Assembly (NCBI RefSeq): GCF_004799445.1
Contig: NZ_SSNA01000202.1
Coordinates: 1-64,000 of the forward strand
Reading direction: 5' to 3'
DNA from: Bradyrhizobium sp.
GTDB taxonomy: Bacteria; Pseudomonadota; Alphaproteobacteria; Rhizobiales; Xanthobacteraceae
Length of the DNA: 64,000 nucleotides
Notes under the pieces: generated by a model
What the model was told of the DNA's origin: nothing
What the model saw: the letters and a program-made list of their open reading frames with translations, nothing else
The model's database searches: none
In this document: in pieces, positions 15,511-24,595 of the stretch
Layout of the letters: the number at the start of each line of letters is the position of its first letter
Numbering within the stretch: position 1 is the stretch's first letter
Position numbers and translations under genes: made by a program

Positions 15511-17949
15511 ATGAGCATGCCAGCGATCGAACGTGTCATTCCCCTCGTCGGCCAGTTGCCCGCGGCGATCCGCGAGGCGCTGGGGCGACGGCTGCGCGAA
15601 CTCGCCGGCCTGGGATTGCTGACGCTTGCCGGCGGCGCGGCCGCGGCGCTGATGACATGGTCGGTGCAGGATCCAAGCCTCAGCCACGCGACATCGCGCG
15701 CGATTCACAACGTCGTCGGCTATCCGGGCGCCATTGGTGCCGATCTCCTGATGCAGATTCTCGGCCTCGGCGCGATCATGCTGATCCTGCCCATCGCGGT
15801 GTGGGGTTGGCGCATGCTGACCCATCGTACATTCGACCGCGAAGCGTTGCGGTTGACCTGCTGGATATTGTGCACGGTGTTGGCGTCGGGCTTTGCAAGT
15901 TGCTGGCCGCATGGCGGAGCATGGCCGCTGCCTACCGGCCTTGGCGGCGTTGTCGGCGACGCGCTGGTGCGGGCACCGGCCGTCGTGTTCGGTCCCCCCG
16001 GTATCGTCTATGTTCTGGCGCTCGGGACCATCCTGGGCGCCAGCATGGTCGCGACCTTCCTCGTCGCGTGTGGTCTGGGCTCCCGCCCCCAGGAAGAGGA
16101 ATTGACGGCGATCGAGGACGACGAAGCGCCCTTCATCGAACAGGACGACCGCGGCTCGGTCTCACTGGGATGGGCGGTACACGCGCTGATGAGCGCGAAA
16201 GCGCGGCTGTCGCGGTTGTTGGGTCTGGCTTACGGCACGCTGGTCGCAAGCGCGCCGGCGCCGCGCGTCTCTTCGTTCGAACGCCACGAGCCCAGTCTCG
16301 GCGGCCGCGCGGCCCCCTCGCTGGCGCCGCAGGCCGAGGAAGAAGACGAAGAGGAATATGAGGAGGCTCCGGCCGCCCGCGCCCCGCGCAAGAAGGCCCC
16401 CGCCCGCGCGCCGGCGCGCAAATCCTCCGACCGGTTCGAACTGCCGTCGGTATCGGTACTGACCGCGCCGAAAGCCTCGGATCGCCAGCCGCTCAGCAAG
16501 TCGGAGCTCGAATCCAATTCGCGCGCGCTGGAAGGCGTGCTCGGCGATTTCGGCGTTCGCGGAGAAATCGTCAAGGCCCATCCCGGCCCGGTGGTGACGC
16601 TGTACGAACTCGAGCCCGCGCCCGGCATCAAGTCGTCGCGCGTGATCGGATTGGCCGACGACATCGCGCGCTCGATGAGCGCGCTCTCGGCGCGCGTCGC
16701 CGTGGTCCCCGGCCGCAACGCCATCGGCATCGAGCTGCCGAACGCGCATCGCGAAAAGGTTTACTTGCGCGAATTGCTCTCGGTGAAGGACGGCAACGAG
16801 TCGGTTGCGAAACTGCCGCTCTGTCTCGGCAAGAACATCGGCGGCGAATCGATCATCGTCGACCTCGCGCGCATGCCACATCTCTTGATCGCCGGTACCA
16901 CCGGTTCCGGCAAATCGGTCGCCATCAACACCATGATCCTGAGCCTGGTCTATCGGCTGCGACCGGACCAGTGCCGGCTAATCATGGTCGATCCCAAGAT
17001 GCTCGAGCTCTCGGTCTATGACGGCATTCCGCATCTGCTGACGCCGGTCGTGACCGATCCCAAGAAAGCCGTGGTCGCGCTGAAATGGGCCGTGCGCGAG
17101 ATGGAAGAGCGCTACAAGAAGATGTCCAAGCTCGGCGTGCGCAACATCGACGGCTATAATCAGCGCCTGGCGGAAGCCAAATCCAAGGGCGAGGACCTGA
17201 CCCGCACCGTTCATACCGGTTTCGACAAGGAAACCGGCAAGGCCATCTATGAAAACGAGAAGCTCGACCTAGAGCCGCTGCCCTATATCGTCATCATCGT
17301 TGACGAAATGGCCGACCTGATGATGGTCGCCGGCAAGGACATCGAAGGCGCGGTGCAGCGGCTGGCGCAAATGGCGCGCGCCGCCGGCCTGCATGTAATC
17401 CTCGCGACGCAACGTCCGTCGGTGGACGTCATCACCGGCACCATCAAGGCGAACTTCCCGACCCGCATCTCGTTTCAGGTCACTTCGAAGATCGACAGCC
17501 GCACCATCCTCGGCGAAATGGGCGCCGAGCAGCTGCTCGGACAGGGCGACATGCTCTATATGGCCGGCGGCGGGCGTATCAGCCGCGTGCACGGACCTTT
17601 CGTCTCCGACGAGGAGGTCGAGAAGGTGGTGCGCCATCTCAAGACGCAGGGTCAGCCGGAATATCTCGAGGCGGTCACCGCGGAGGAGCCGACCGACGAG
17701 GACGGCGCGGTGTTTGATTCCACCGGCATGGGGGGCGATGGCGGCGGCGACCTGTTCTCGCAGGCGGTGGCAATCGTCAAGCGCGACCGCAAGGCCTCCA
17801 CCAGCTATATTCAGCGCCGGCTGCAGATCGGATATAACCGCGCCGCGTCGCTGATGGAGCGGATGGAACTTGAGGGCATCGTCGGACAGCCCAATCATGC
17901 CGGAAAGCGGGAAATTCTGGTCGAAGAAGAAGAAGAAAACCGTTTTTGA
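15511..17949 (+). CDS. ftsK: DNA translocase FtsK
   Basis: FtsK pumps DNA at the division septum and helps resolve chromosome dimers. The 812-aa protein has an N-terminal membrane region of about four segments (residues 30-200), then a short Ala/Pro/Glu-rich linker (about 250-320). The alpha/beta motor follows, with Walker A IAGTTGSGKSVAINTMI (about 463-479), Walker B YIVIIVDEMADLMMV and the arginine-rich ATQRPSVDVITG. It ends with a winged-helix gamma domain (ASTSYIQRRLQIGYNRAASLMERMELEGIV) that reads KOPS sequences. Genes for LolA and exonuclease III follow. Confidence 0.97.
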   Translation: MSMPAIERVIPLVGQLPAAIREALGRRLRELAGLGLLTLAGGAAAALMTWSVQDPSLSHATSRAIHNVVGYPGAIGADLLMQILGLGAIMLILPIAVWGWRMLTHRTFDREALRLTCWILCTVLASGFASCWPHGGAWPLPTGLGGVVGDALVRAPAVVFGPPGIVYVLALGTILGASMVATFLVACGLGSRPQEEELTAIEDDEAPFIEQDDRGSVSLGWAVHALMSAKARLSRLLGLAYGTLVASAPAPRVSSFERHEPSLGGRAAPSLAPQAEEEDEEEYEEAPAARAPRKKAPARAPARKSSDRFELPSVSVLTAPKASDRQPLSKSELESNSRALEGVLGDFGVRGEIVKAHPGPVVTLYELEPAPGIKSSRVIGLADDIARSMSALSARVAVVPGRNAIGIELPNAHREKVYLRELLSVKDGNESVAKLPLCLGKNIGGESIIVDLARMPHLLIAGTTGSGKSVAINTMILSLVYRLRPDQCRLIMVDPKMLELSVYDGIPHLLTPVVTDPKKAVVALKWAVREMEERYKKMSKLGVRNIDGYNQRLAEAKSKGEDLTRTVHTGFDKETGKAIYENEKLDLEPLPYIVIIVDEMADLMMVAGKDIEGAVQRLAQMARAAGLHVILATQRPSVDVITGTIKANFPTRISFQVTSKIDSRTILGEMGAEQLLGQGDMLYMAGGGRISRVHGPFVSDEEVEKVVRHLKTQGQPEYLEAVTAEEPTDEDGAVFDSTGMGGDGGGDLFSQAVAIVKRDRKASTSYIQRRLQIGYNRAASLMERMELEGIVGQPNHAGKREILVEEEEENRF

Positions 17950-18087
17950 GCGGCCCATCGAGCCTGGGAACCGCGGGGATGACTACTATCTCTTCACGGA
18001 AAAAGAATATCTCCCTTTGCACAAAGCGCGATAAAAGGGCCGCGGGCCGGGCAGGATGACGCGTTGACCAGAGATCAGAAACCGCGA

Positions 18088-18891
18088 ATGACCGAACAAT
18101 TCCACGCCACGCGCATGGCCTTGGCGCTGCTGATCGCGGCCTCAATCAGCGGCATTGCGACACCCTCTTGTGCGCAGACCGTTCCGATTCCAAAACCCGC
18201 GCCGAAGGCCCGCGACCCGCAGACGGGCACGTCGGACGGGCAGAAGGGGCCGATGACGACCGGGGCAATGCAGGCGTCCCCGCCCAATCCCGTGATTCCC
18301 GATCCGCACCGCAATGTCCCCGCCAGTATCTTTGCGACCTTCGATGCCAATCAAAAAGCGCAGGCCGCCAAGGTGAGCTCCTACCTGTCGTCGCTGCAGA
18401 CGGTGTCCGGAAATTTCGTCCAGGTCGGACCCGACGGCAGCAAGACCAAGGGCGATTTCTATATCCAGAAGCCCGGCAAGGTGCGTTTCGAATATGCCGC
18501 GCCGAGCCCGATCGCGATTATCGCCGACGGCTCGATGCTGGCGGTGCGCGACCGCAACCTTGCGACCCAGGACCTCTATCCGTTGTCGCAAACGCCGCTG
18601 CGATATCTGCTGTCGGACCGCATCGACCTCTTGAAAGACACCAACGTCGTGAGCGTGACGGCCGATGACCTTTTCGTCAGCGTCACCATCGAGGAAAAGC
18701 AGATGCTGATCGGCACCAGCCGCCTGATGCTGATGGTCGGCGCCAAGGACGGTCAGCTCAAGCAGTGGACGGTGACCGACCCGCAAGGCTATGACACCAC
18801 GGTCGCGGTCTACAACCTGGATACCTCCAGGAAGCTCGATCCCGGCATGTTCAAGATCGATTTCACCGACCATTCGATACCGCCGGGCTAA
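18088..18891 (+). CDS. lolA: LolA-like outer-membrane lipoprotein carrier protein
   Basis: LolA carries lipoproteins across the periplasm from LolCDE to the outer membrane. The 267-aa product has a signal peptide (MALALLIAASISGIATPSCAQ), a Pro-rich spacer, then the LolA fold: YLSSLQTVSGNFVQVGPDGSKTKGDFYIQKPGKVRFEYAAPSPIAIIADGSMLAVRD, and PLRYLLSDRIDLL. The ATG at 18088 gives a sound signal peptide; the TTG at 18064 is in frame but unsupported. ftsK precedes it by 138 bp, an order often seen in related genomes. Confidence 0.9.
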   Translation: MTEQFHATRMALALLIAASISGIATPSCAQTVPIPKPAPKARDPQTGTSDGQKGPMTTGAMQASPPNPVIPDPHRNVPASIFATFDANQKAQAAKVSSYLSSLQTVSGNFVQVGPDGSKTKGDFYIQKPGKVRFEYAAPSPIAIIADGSMLAVRDRNLATQDLYPLSQTPLRYLLSDRIDLLKDTNVVSVTADDLFVSVTIEEKQMLIGTSRLMLMVGAKDGQLKQWTVTDPQGYDTTVAVYNLDTSRKLDPGMFKIDFTDHSIPPG

Positions 18892-19051
18892 AGTCCGCCG
18901 CGGCGTTTTTGCCTGCGCATGATTCGCTGGGAAAAGCCGGCTTTGCGCTAGCGCGGCCATCCTGGTCCGGGTCATGCTCCGGAAAATCATTCTTGATTGC
19001 GGGACGAAGACGTGCGTCATCACCGCATCTCTTCCCCTATTGCCGGTCCCG

Positions 19052-19867
19052 ATGCGCCTTTCCCTGACAACCTGGAATATCAATTCGGTGCGCTTGCGCA
19101 TCGATCTCGTCGCGAAATTCATCAAATCTGCGCGGCCTGATGTGCTGTGCCTGCAGGAAACCAAATGCATCGACGATGCATTTCCGCTGAAGCGCTTCAG
19201 GCGTCTCGGTTATGAACACATCGCGCTGAATGGGCAGAAGGGCTATCACGGCGTCGCCGTGATCTCGAAACTGCCGTTCGAGAAGACCGATATTCGCACC
19301 TTCTGCGACAAGATCGATTCGCGTCACATTTCGGTCGAGTTCGGCGACAGGGCACAGCTGTCAAAGCCTCTAGTGCTGCACAACTTCTACGTCCCGGCCG
19401 GCGGCGACATTCCGGATCCCGCGCTCAATCCAAAATTCGAGCACAAGCTCCGTTTTCTCGACGAGATGAAGGCCTGCGAGCCGCTGCATCCGCGCGGCGA
19501 TGATCGCCATATCCTGGTCGGCGATCTCAATGTGGCGCCGCATGACAACGACGTCTGGTCGCACAAGCAATTGTTGAAAGTCGTGTCGCACACCCCGATC
19601 GAATGCGAAAAGCTTTTGGCGGCGCAGGCCCAGGGCGAGTGGGTCGACGTCGCGCGCGACCGCATTCCGTCATCTGAGAAAGTCTATACGTGGTGGAGCT
19701 ATCGCGCCGCGGACTGGACGCTGGCGGATCGCGGCCGAAGGCTCGATCACATCTGGGTATCGCGCGCGCTCAAGGACGGCGTCAGCGATTTCCGGATTGC
19801 GCGCGACGCCCGCGGCTGGGAACGGCCGTCCGACCACGTGCCGGTGACGGTGACACTGGAGGTGTGA
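19052..19867 (+). CDS. xth: exodeoxyribonuclease III
   Basis: This AP endonuclease/3'-5' exonuclease of base-excision repair has 271 aa of the endonuclease/exonuclease/phosphatase fold. MRLSLTTWNINSVRLRI carries the first metal-site Asn, CLQETKCIDDAF the metal-binding Glu, HILVGDLNVAPHDNDVW the GDxN motif, and RRLDHIWVS and PSDHVPVTVTL the terminal Asp-His. The ATG at 19052 is chosen because the family starts at MRLSLTTWN; the frame extends 26 codons further without homology. A CAT/GGAAAA palindrome-rich stretch precedes it (18918-18990). Confidence 0.95.
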   Translation: MRLSLTTWNINSVRLRIDLVAKFIKSARPDVLCLQETKCIDDAFPLKRFRRLGYEHIALNGQKGYHGVAVISKLPFEKTDIRTFCDKIDSRHISVEFGDRAQLSKPLVLHNFYVPAGGDIPDPALNPKFEHKLRFLDEMKACEPLHPRGDDRHILVGDLNVAPHDNDVWSHKQLLKVVSHTPIECEKLLAAQAQGEWVDVARDRIPSSEKVYTWWSYRAADWTLADRGRRLDHIWVSRALKDGVSDFRIARDARGWERPSDHVPVTVTLEV

Positions 19868-19909
19868 ATTCTGGCCGGTCACCCCCGCGAAAGCCGGGAC
19901 GATGCCTGG

Positions 19910-20353
19910 CTAGATACTCAGCTTCGCGCCCGCCATCAGGATCTCGCTTGCGATCTGGCTGGTGCGGTTGGCGATTTCATCGCGTAGCCGGCGCGCCGCA
20001 GCGGGATCGCTCTCCAGCACACGTTGGAACAGGCTGCGCGCGACCCGAATCACCGATGAATGTTCCAGCGCGATCGCGCTGGAGGGCCGCTGCATCGCGG
20101 TGATAAGCGCGAGCTCGCCGATCAATGCCCCCGGGCCAGCGACGATCGCCGCGCCATTGCCGTCTTCAATACGAAACGCGCCGCGCTGGACGACAAATCC
20201 GGCATCGGCATCATCGCCTGCATTGAAGAGTGCGTCGCCGCGCGCGACATCGCGCTGCTCGGAGCCGATCGCCAGCATGCGCAATGCCGCCATCCCCAAC
20301 AGGCGTAGTGTCGGGACACGCTCAAGCAGGGCAACATCATCTTCGATCGACAT
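19910..20353 (-). CDS. cyclic-nucleotide-binding domain protein without a DNA-binding domain
   Basis: The 147-aa product is a single cNMP-binding (CAP_ED) domain: LRMLAIGSEQRDVARGDALFNAGDDADAGFVVQRGAFRI, then VAGPGALIGELALITAMQRPSSAIALEHSSVIRVARSLFQRVLESDP. GELALI corresponds to the phosphate-binding cassette, whose usual arginine would be in MQRPSSA. No helix-turn-helix follows, so unlike Crp it is not itself a transcription factor. It is transcribed after the response-regulator gene, 42 bp apart on the same strand, which suggests a joint signalling unit. Ligand and partner are unknown. Confidence 0.85.
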   Translation of the reverse strand: MSIEDDVALLERVPTLRLLGMAALRMLAIGSEQRDVARGDALFNAGDDADAGFVVQRGAFRIEDGNGAAIVAGPGALIGELALITAMQRPSSAIALEHSSVIRVARSLFQRVLESDPAAARRLRDEIANRTSQIASEILMAGAKLSI

Positions 20354-20395
20354 GAAAAACCAGCTGCGCGAATACGAATCGCCGATCGAATCGTA

Positions 20396-21082
20396 TCACG
20401 GCACCAGCTTGTAGCCACCGGCTTCCGTCACCAATATCTCGGGATTGGCCGCGTCTTTCTCGATCTTCTGGCGCAGCCGATAAATGTGGGTTTCCAGCGT
20501 GTGCGTGGTGACACCCGAATTATAGCCCCAGACTTCCTGCAGCAGGGTCTCGCGCGATACCGGCAACTGGCCGGCGCGATACAGGAACCGCAGGATCGCG
20601 GTTTCCTTTTCGGTCAGGCGCACTTTCCTGGCATTGGCGCCGGTCAGCATCTTGGAGCCGGGCCGGAAACTATAGGGTCCGACCGAAAACACCGCATCTT
20701 CGCTGGCTTCATGCTGACGGAGCTGCGCCCGAATCCGCGCCAGCAGCACTGCGAAGCGGAACGGCTTTGCCACGTAATCATTGGCGCCCGATTCAAGTCC
20801 CAAAATGGTGTCCGAATCGGTATCATGCCCGGTCAGCATGATAATGGGAGCCTTGAAACCGCCCTTGCGCAAGGAGCGCACGACTTCGCGGCCGTCGGTA
20901 TCGGGCAACCCGACATCCATCAGCACAAGATCGGGGGCGTCGGCCTTGGCCGCGGTAGCGCCCTTGGCGCCGGTGTCGACCGCGGAAGCCTCGAATTCGT
21001 CGTGTAGCGATAATTGCTCCACCAGCGTATCGCGCAGATCGGTATCGTCATCCACGATCAGGATCTTGCGGGCGTTGGGCAT
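20396..21082 (-). CDS. OmpR/PhoB-family response regulator (CenR-like)
   Basis: The 228-aa protein has an N-terminal receiver (ILIVDDDTDLRDTLVEQL; phospho-acceptor Asp in LVLMDVGLPDTDGREV; IIMLTGHD; the conserved lysine in YVAKPF) and a C-terminal winged helix (KVRLTEKETAILRFLYRAGQLPVSRETLLQEVWGYNSGVTTHTLETHIYRLRQKIE). The sequence resembles rhizobial regulators of the CenR type that control envelope functions. I make that link from memory and only tentatively. No histidine kinase gene is adjacent. The cyclic-nucleotide-binding gene lies just downstream. Confidence 0.9.
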   Translation of the reverse strand: MPNARKILIVDDDTDLRDTLVEQLSLHDEFEASAVDTGAKGATAAKADAPDLVLMDVGLPDTDGREVVRSLRKGGFKAPIIMLTGHDTDSDTILGLESGANDYVAKPFRFAVLLARIRAQLRQHEASEDAVFSVGPYSFRPGSKMLTGANARKVRLTEKETAILRFLYRAGQLPVSRETLLQEVWGYNSGVTTHTLETHIYRLRQKIEKDAANPEILVTEAGGYKLVP

Positions 21083-21312
21083 GGGTTCAATCCTCTGGGA
21101 GCAGTGGCGCCAGCCAAAACGGCTCGGGCCGGGACTTGGTCGGCAAAGTCGGGTTTCGTCAGGTCTCGTGCGTCTTGACGTAGGGAACTGTTAGAGATTC
21201 ACAAGTCGAGACATAGTCTACTCCAGAATTCGCAGGCATTCAGATGAATGTCCTGTAATGCCGGGGAATGGGTTAAGGCGCGGCCAGACCATGGGGGAGA
21301 CTCCCGAGTCGC

Positions 21313-21882
21313 ATGGAAACTTCCGGTATTTCAACCGCTTACTCGACAAATTTGCGTGATCGGCCGCTGTCCGTGATGCGAATTCGCCCCGCCGCCGGCG
21401 CTCCCTGCCGGGGCTGGCTCACAGCCGGCGGTCAGACGATCCCGGTCGCACTTGGGCGCGGCGGCATCATCGCCAACAAGCGCGAGGGCGACGGCGGGAC
21501 CCCAAAAGGCACCTTCCGGCCGCGGCGATTGTGGTGGCGCGCCGACCGTCACCCGCGGCCGCATACTTTTCTGCCGATTCGTGCGATCCGGCCTGAGGAC
21601 GCCTGGTGCGAGGACCCCGACAGCCGTCATTACAACCAGCCGGTACGGCTGGATCGGGATCACGGCGGCGATCGGCTGCAGCGCGGCGACCATCTCTATG
21701 ATTTCATTATCGAGATCGATCACAACAGCCGTCCGCGCGTCGCCGGTCTCGGCAGCGCCGTATTTCTGCATCTGGCGCGCGAGAATTTTTCCCCGACGGC
21801 GGGCTGCGTATCGATGACGAAATCGGCAATGCTGCGGCTGCTGCCGCGGCTCGGGCCGCAGACCAGGATCGTGATTGGATGA
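21313..21882 (+). CDS. YkuD-like L,D-transpeptidase-family protein
   Basis: The 189-aa product has the YkuD catalytic signature HLARENFSPTAGCVSM, with the histidine, serine and active-site cysteine in the usual HxxxxxxSxGC layout. Upstream GRGGIIANKREGDGGTPKGTF is also typical. Proteins of this group form or edit 3-3 peptidoglycan crosslinks or attach proteins to peptidoglycan. No clear signal peptide is visible, so export is uncertain. The ATG at 21313 is listed; the ATG at 21376 (MRIRPAAGAP) is a good alternative because family similarity starts there. Confidence 0.85.
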   Translation: METSGISTAYSTNLRDRPLSVMRIRPAAGAPCRGWLTAGGQTIPVALGRGGIIANKREGDGGTPKGTFRPRRLWWRADRHPRPHTFLPIRAIRPEDAWCEDPDSRHYNQPVRLDRDHGGDRLQRGDHLYDFIIEIDHNSRPRVAGLGSAVFLHLARENFSPTAGCVSMTKSAMLRLLPRLGPQTRIVIG

Positions 21883-21953
21883 GGCCCGCATCAACTTCAC
21901 GTCTACGTCAATAAAACCGCCATGACGTCGACGGGGAGCGCGGACAAAGCAGC

Positions 21954-22643
21954 TCACCGCTTCCCGAAAATCGCCGAACCGATGCGCACATGAGTGGCGC
22001 CGAGCGCGATTGCGATCGCGAAGTCGGCGCTCATGCCCATCGACAGATTGTTCAGGCCGTTGCGCGCGGCGATCTTCGCGGTCAGCGCGAAGTGCGGCGC
22101 CGGCGCGTCGTTGACCGGCGGAATGCACATCAACCCGGAGATCGGCAGCCGGTATTTCTCGCGGCAGCTCGCGATAAAGCTGTCCGCCTCCGACGGCGCG
22201 ACGCCGGCCTTTTGCGGCTCCTCGCCGGTGTTGAGCTGGACAAACAATTGAGGCCGCCGTTGTTGAGAATCGAATTCCCTGGCCAGGGCTTCGCAAATGC
22301 TCGGGCGGTCGACCGAGTGAATCGCGTCGAACAGCGCCACCGCCTCCTTCGCCTTGTTGGATTGCAGCGGCCCGATGAGATGCAAGGCGATGCCGGGGTA
22401 AGCTGACATTAACCCTGGCCATTTTGCCTTGGCCTCCTGGACGCGATTCTCGCCGAATACGCGTTGTCCGGCTTCGATCACCGGTACGATCGCATCAGCA
22501 TCGAAGGTCTTGGAGACGGCGACCAGCGTGACCGACGACCGATCCCGGCGCGCCTCCTTGCACGCATGCGCGATGTCTTGTTCCACCGCGGAAAGCCCGT
22601 TTGGTAAACGCGCGGTTAGCGGAGAAGAGTTTTCGGTCGTCAT
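21954..22643 (-). CDS. YggS/PROSC-family PLP-binding protein
   Basis: The 229-aa protein belongs to the YggS family, which keeps pyridoxal 5'-phosphate homeostasis and has an alanine-racemase-like barrel without known enzyme activity. The PLP lysine is in VTLVAVSKTFDADAIVPVIEAGQRVFGENRVQEAKAKW, and HLIGPLQSNKAKEAVALFDAIHSVD, QLNTGEEPQKAG and LSMGMSADFAIAIALGATHVRIGSAIFGKR are family blocks. The ATG at 22643 is the first that makes sense; the frame runs far upstream through the antisense of the next gene. It is divergent from the diguanylate cyclase gene. Confidence 0.93.
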   Translation of the reverse strand: MTTENSSPLTARLPNGLSAVEQDIAHACKEARRDRSSVTLVAVSKTFDADAIVPVIEAGQRVFGENRVQEAKAKWPGLMSAYPGIALHLIGPLQSNKAKEAVALFDAIHSVDRPSICEALAREFDSQQRRPQLFVQLNTGEEPQKAGVAPSEADSFIASCREKYRLPISGLMCIPPVNDAPAPHFALTAKIAARNGLNNLSMGMSADFAIAIALGATHVRIGSAIFGKR

Positions 22644-22749
22644 GTCACCTGCCGATTCGCAAATTTGCGGGATAGTTCCAATTTTACCGAGTTCGGGAAA
22701 GGCTCCTTGAACCCTTTCTTCTACTCTGCATACGGGGTCGGGGACTAGC

Positions 22750-24462
22750 ATGTTGGGCGTCAGTTTCAACCGCAAGAAAGTGAAGCTCAAGAAGCTTCTC
22801 GGAATCCGCGCGCGGCTGGCGTTGCTGGCGTTGATCCTGGTGGCGCCGTTGATGCTGGAACGCGCCCGTTCACTCGAGGGCACACGTACCAGACAGGTTG
22901 CGGCCGTATCCGTCGAATTGAAAGACCTCGCGCAGCGCAGCGCCAATACATTACGGGAAGTGATCTCGTCGGTTGAGACGATCCTGAAGTCCACGGCCTT
23001 TATCCGGGCATCGGTGGGAGGCGCGGCTCGCAGTTGCGACCTCCTGCGCGCCAGTCTCCCGGTCAATCTGCCGTGGATACGCAGCCTGTCGATTGCCGGC
23101 GGGGATGGACGGGTCCATTGCTCGACGCAAAGCACGCTGGTCGGCCAAAATCTGAGCGACCGCGACTCTTTCAAGAAGGCGCAGCAAACCCGCGACTTTG
23201 TTTTCAGCGACTTTCTGCTCGCCAAATCCGACGACACGCCGATCATGATCGCAGCCTATCCGGTATCCGCCATCGATGACGATGCGGATTCCGTTGTCGT
23301 CGCCGGCGTCGATCTCAACTGGGTATCGAAGTTCATCAGCAACCTCGGCGGACGGCCCGGGATCTCGGCGGTGATGGTCGACAGCGCGGGAGTCGTGCTG
23401 GCAGCGCCCGAGGATCAAGCCGACGTGGTCGGCCGCGCGCTGAATACGTTGCCGATGTTATTTCCCATCGCCAAAAGAGTAGTCGGTTCGGACCAGGCGG
23501 AAGGGGCGTCTTCATTCACGGCGCCTGACGGTTCGGAGCGGACCGTCGACTTTTCCCGCATTTCCGGCACGCAATCGCACCTGATCGTCAGCGTTGACGA
23601 AGCCAAGGTATCTGCCGACATCAACCGCGAGATTCGCAGCGCCTATCTACAGCTCGGGTTGGTCTGCCTGTTCGTTCTGCTTGGCGCCCTGGTCGCCGCG
23701 GAGAAGCTCATCATCCGGCCGATCGAAACGATAGCGGCGATGGCGCAGCGCTTCGGCCAGGGCGAATGGTCGGCGCGCACGGCGCGCAGCCGGTTGCCCG
23801 CTGAATTTGTTCCGCTGGCCCGCGCACTCAACGCGATGGCGGCCCAGCTCGCCGAACGCGAGCGGGAACTGATCGCCACCAATGACCGACTGACCGTGAT
23901 GGCCTCAATCGACATGCTGTCCGGCCTCGCCAACCGGCGCGGATTCCAGAGCCGGCTCGATTTCGAATGGATGAAGGCCCAGCAATACCACAGCGAATTG
24001 TCGCTGTTGATGATCGACGTCGATCACTTCAAGCTGTTCAACGACACCTACGGCCATCCCGAGGGCGACGCCTGCCTCTCCCGGCTCGGCGAAACGCTGG
24101 CCGCCATTGCCGCCGAGACCATGGGCTTCGCCGGGCGTTACGGCGGCGAGGAGTTTTGTCTGTTGCTGCCCAACACCGACGCAAGCCGGGCGCTGGAGAT
24201 CGGCGAGTTGGTGCGCGCGGCCGTCCAGGACCTCGCGATGCCCCATGCCACCTCCAGCCATCAGGCCGTCACGGTCAGCGTCGGCGTGGCCAGCGCCATG
24301 CCGAACGACAGCCAGCACCCGGGCGACCTGATCGAAGCCGCCGACGCCGCCCTCTATGCCGCCAAACGTCAGGGCCGCAACGCCGTGGTCGAGCACGGTC
24401 TTGGCGAGCCGGGTCTTGGGCCGGCCACCGACGGCGGCGGACCGATCGCGATGGCGAGTTAG
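22750..24462 (+). CDS. diguanylate cyclase with periplasmic dCache sensor and HAMP domain
   Basis: This 570-aa inner-membrane protein makes cyclic di-GMP. The first membrane span (about residues 22-38) leads to a periplasmic dCache-like domain (about 50-290, with SDRDSFKKAQQTRDFVFSDFLLAKSDDTPIMIAAYPV). A second span (about 298-318), a HAMP region (IRPIETIAAMAQRFGQGEWSAR) and a GGDEF domain (about 385-545) follow. The active-site loop reads YGGEEF and the metal-binding segment is LLMIDVDHFKLFNDTYGH. No RxxD inhibitory site precedes GGEEF, so product feedback may be absent. The sensed ligand is unknown. Confidence 0.93.
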   Translation: MLGVSFNRKKVKLKKLLGIRARLALLALILVAPLMLERARSLEGTRTRQVAAVSVELKDLAQRSANTLREVISSVETILKSTAFIRASVGGAARSCDLLRASLPVNLPWIRSLSIAGGDGRVHCSTQSTLVGQNLSDRDSFKKAQQTRDFVFSDFLLAKSDDTPIMIAAYPVSAIDDDADSVVVAGVDLNWVSKFISNLGGRPGISAVMVDSAGVVLAAPEDQADVVGRALNTLPMLFPIAKRVVGSDQAEGASSFTAPDGSERTVDFSRISGTQSHLIVSVDEAKVSADINREIRSAYLQLGLVCLFVLLGALVAAEKLIIRPIETIAAMAQRFGQGEWSARTARSRLPAEFVPLARALNAMAAQLAERERELIATNDRLTVMASIDMLSGLANRRGFQSRLDFEWMKAQQYHSELSLLMIDVDHFKLFNDTYGHPEGDACLSRLGETLAAIAAETMGFAGRYGGEEFCLLLPNTDASRALEIGELVRAAVQDLAMPHATSSHQAVTVSVGVASAMPNDSQHPGDLIEAADAALYAAKRQGRNAVVEHGLGEPGLGPATDGGGPIAMAS

Positions 24463-24595
24463 ATTTCCTCTTCCCGGCTGCCGGGAGGACAGTGGACACG
24501 TCGACAGCCCGACCCGTTGACCCCCAAGCCGCTTTTGTGGCCTAGTCCGCCGGCCTTTTGCCGGCCCCGAATCCACGAAAAGCCCTTACGATTCC

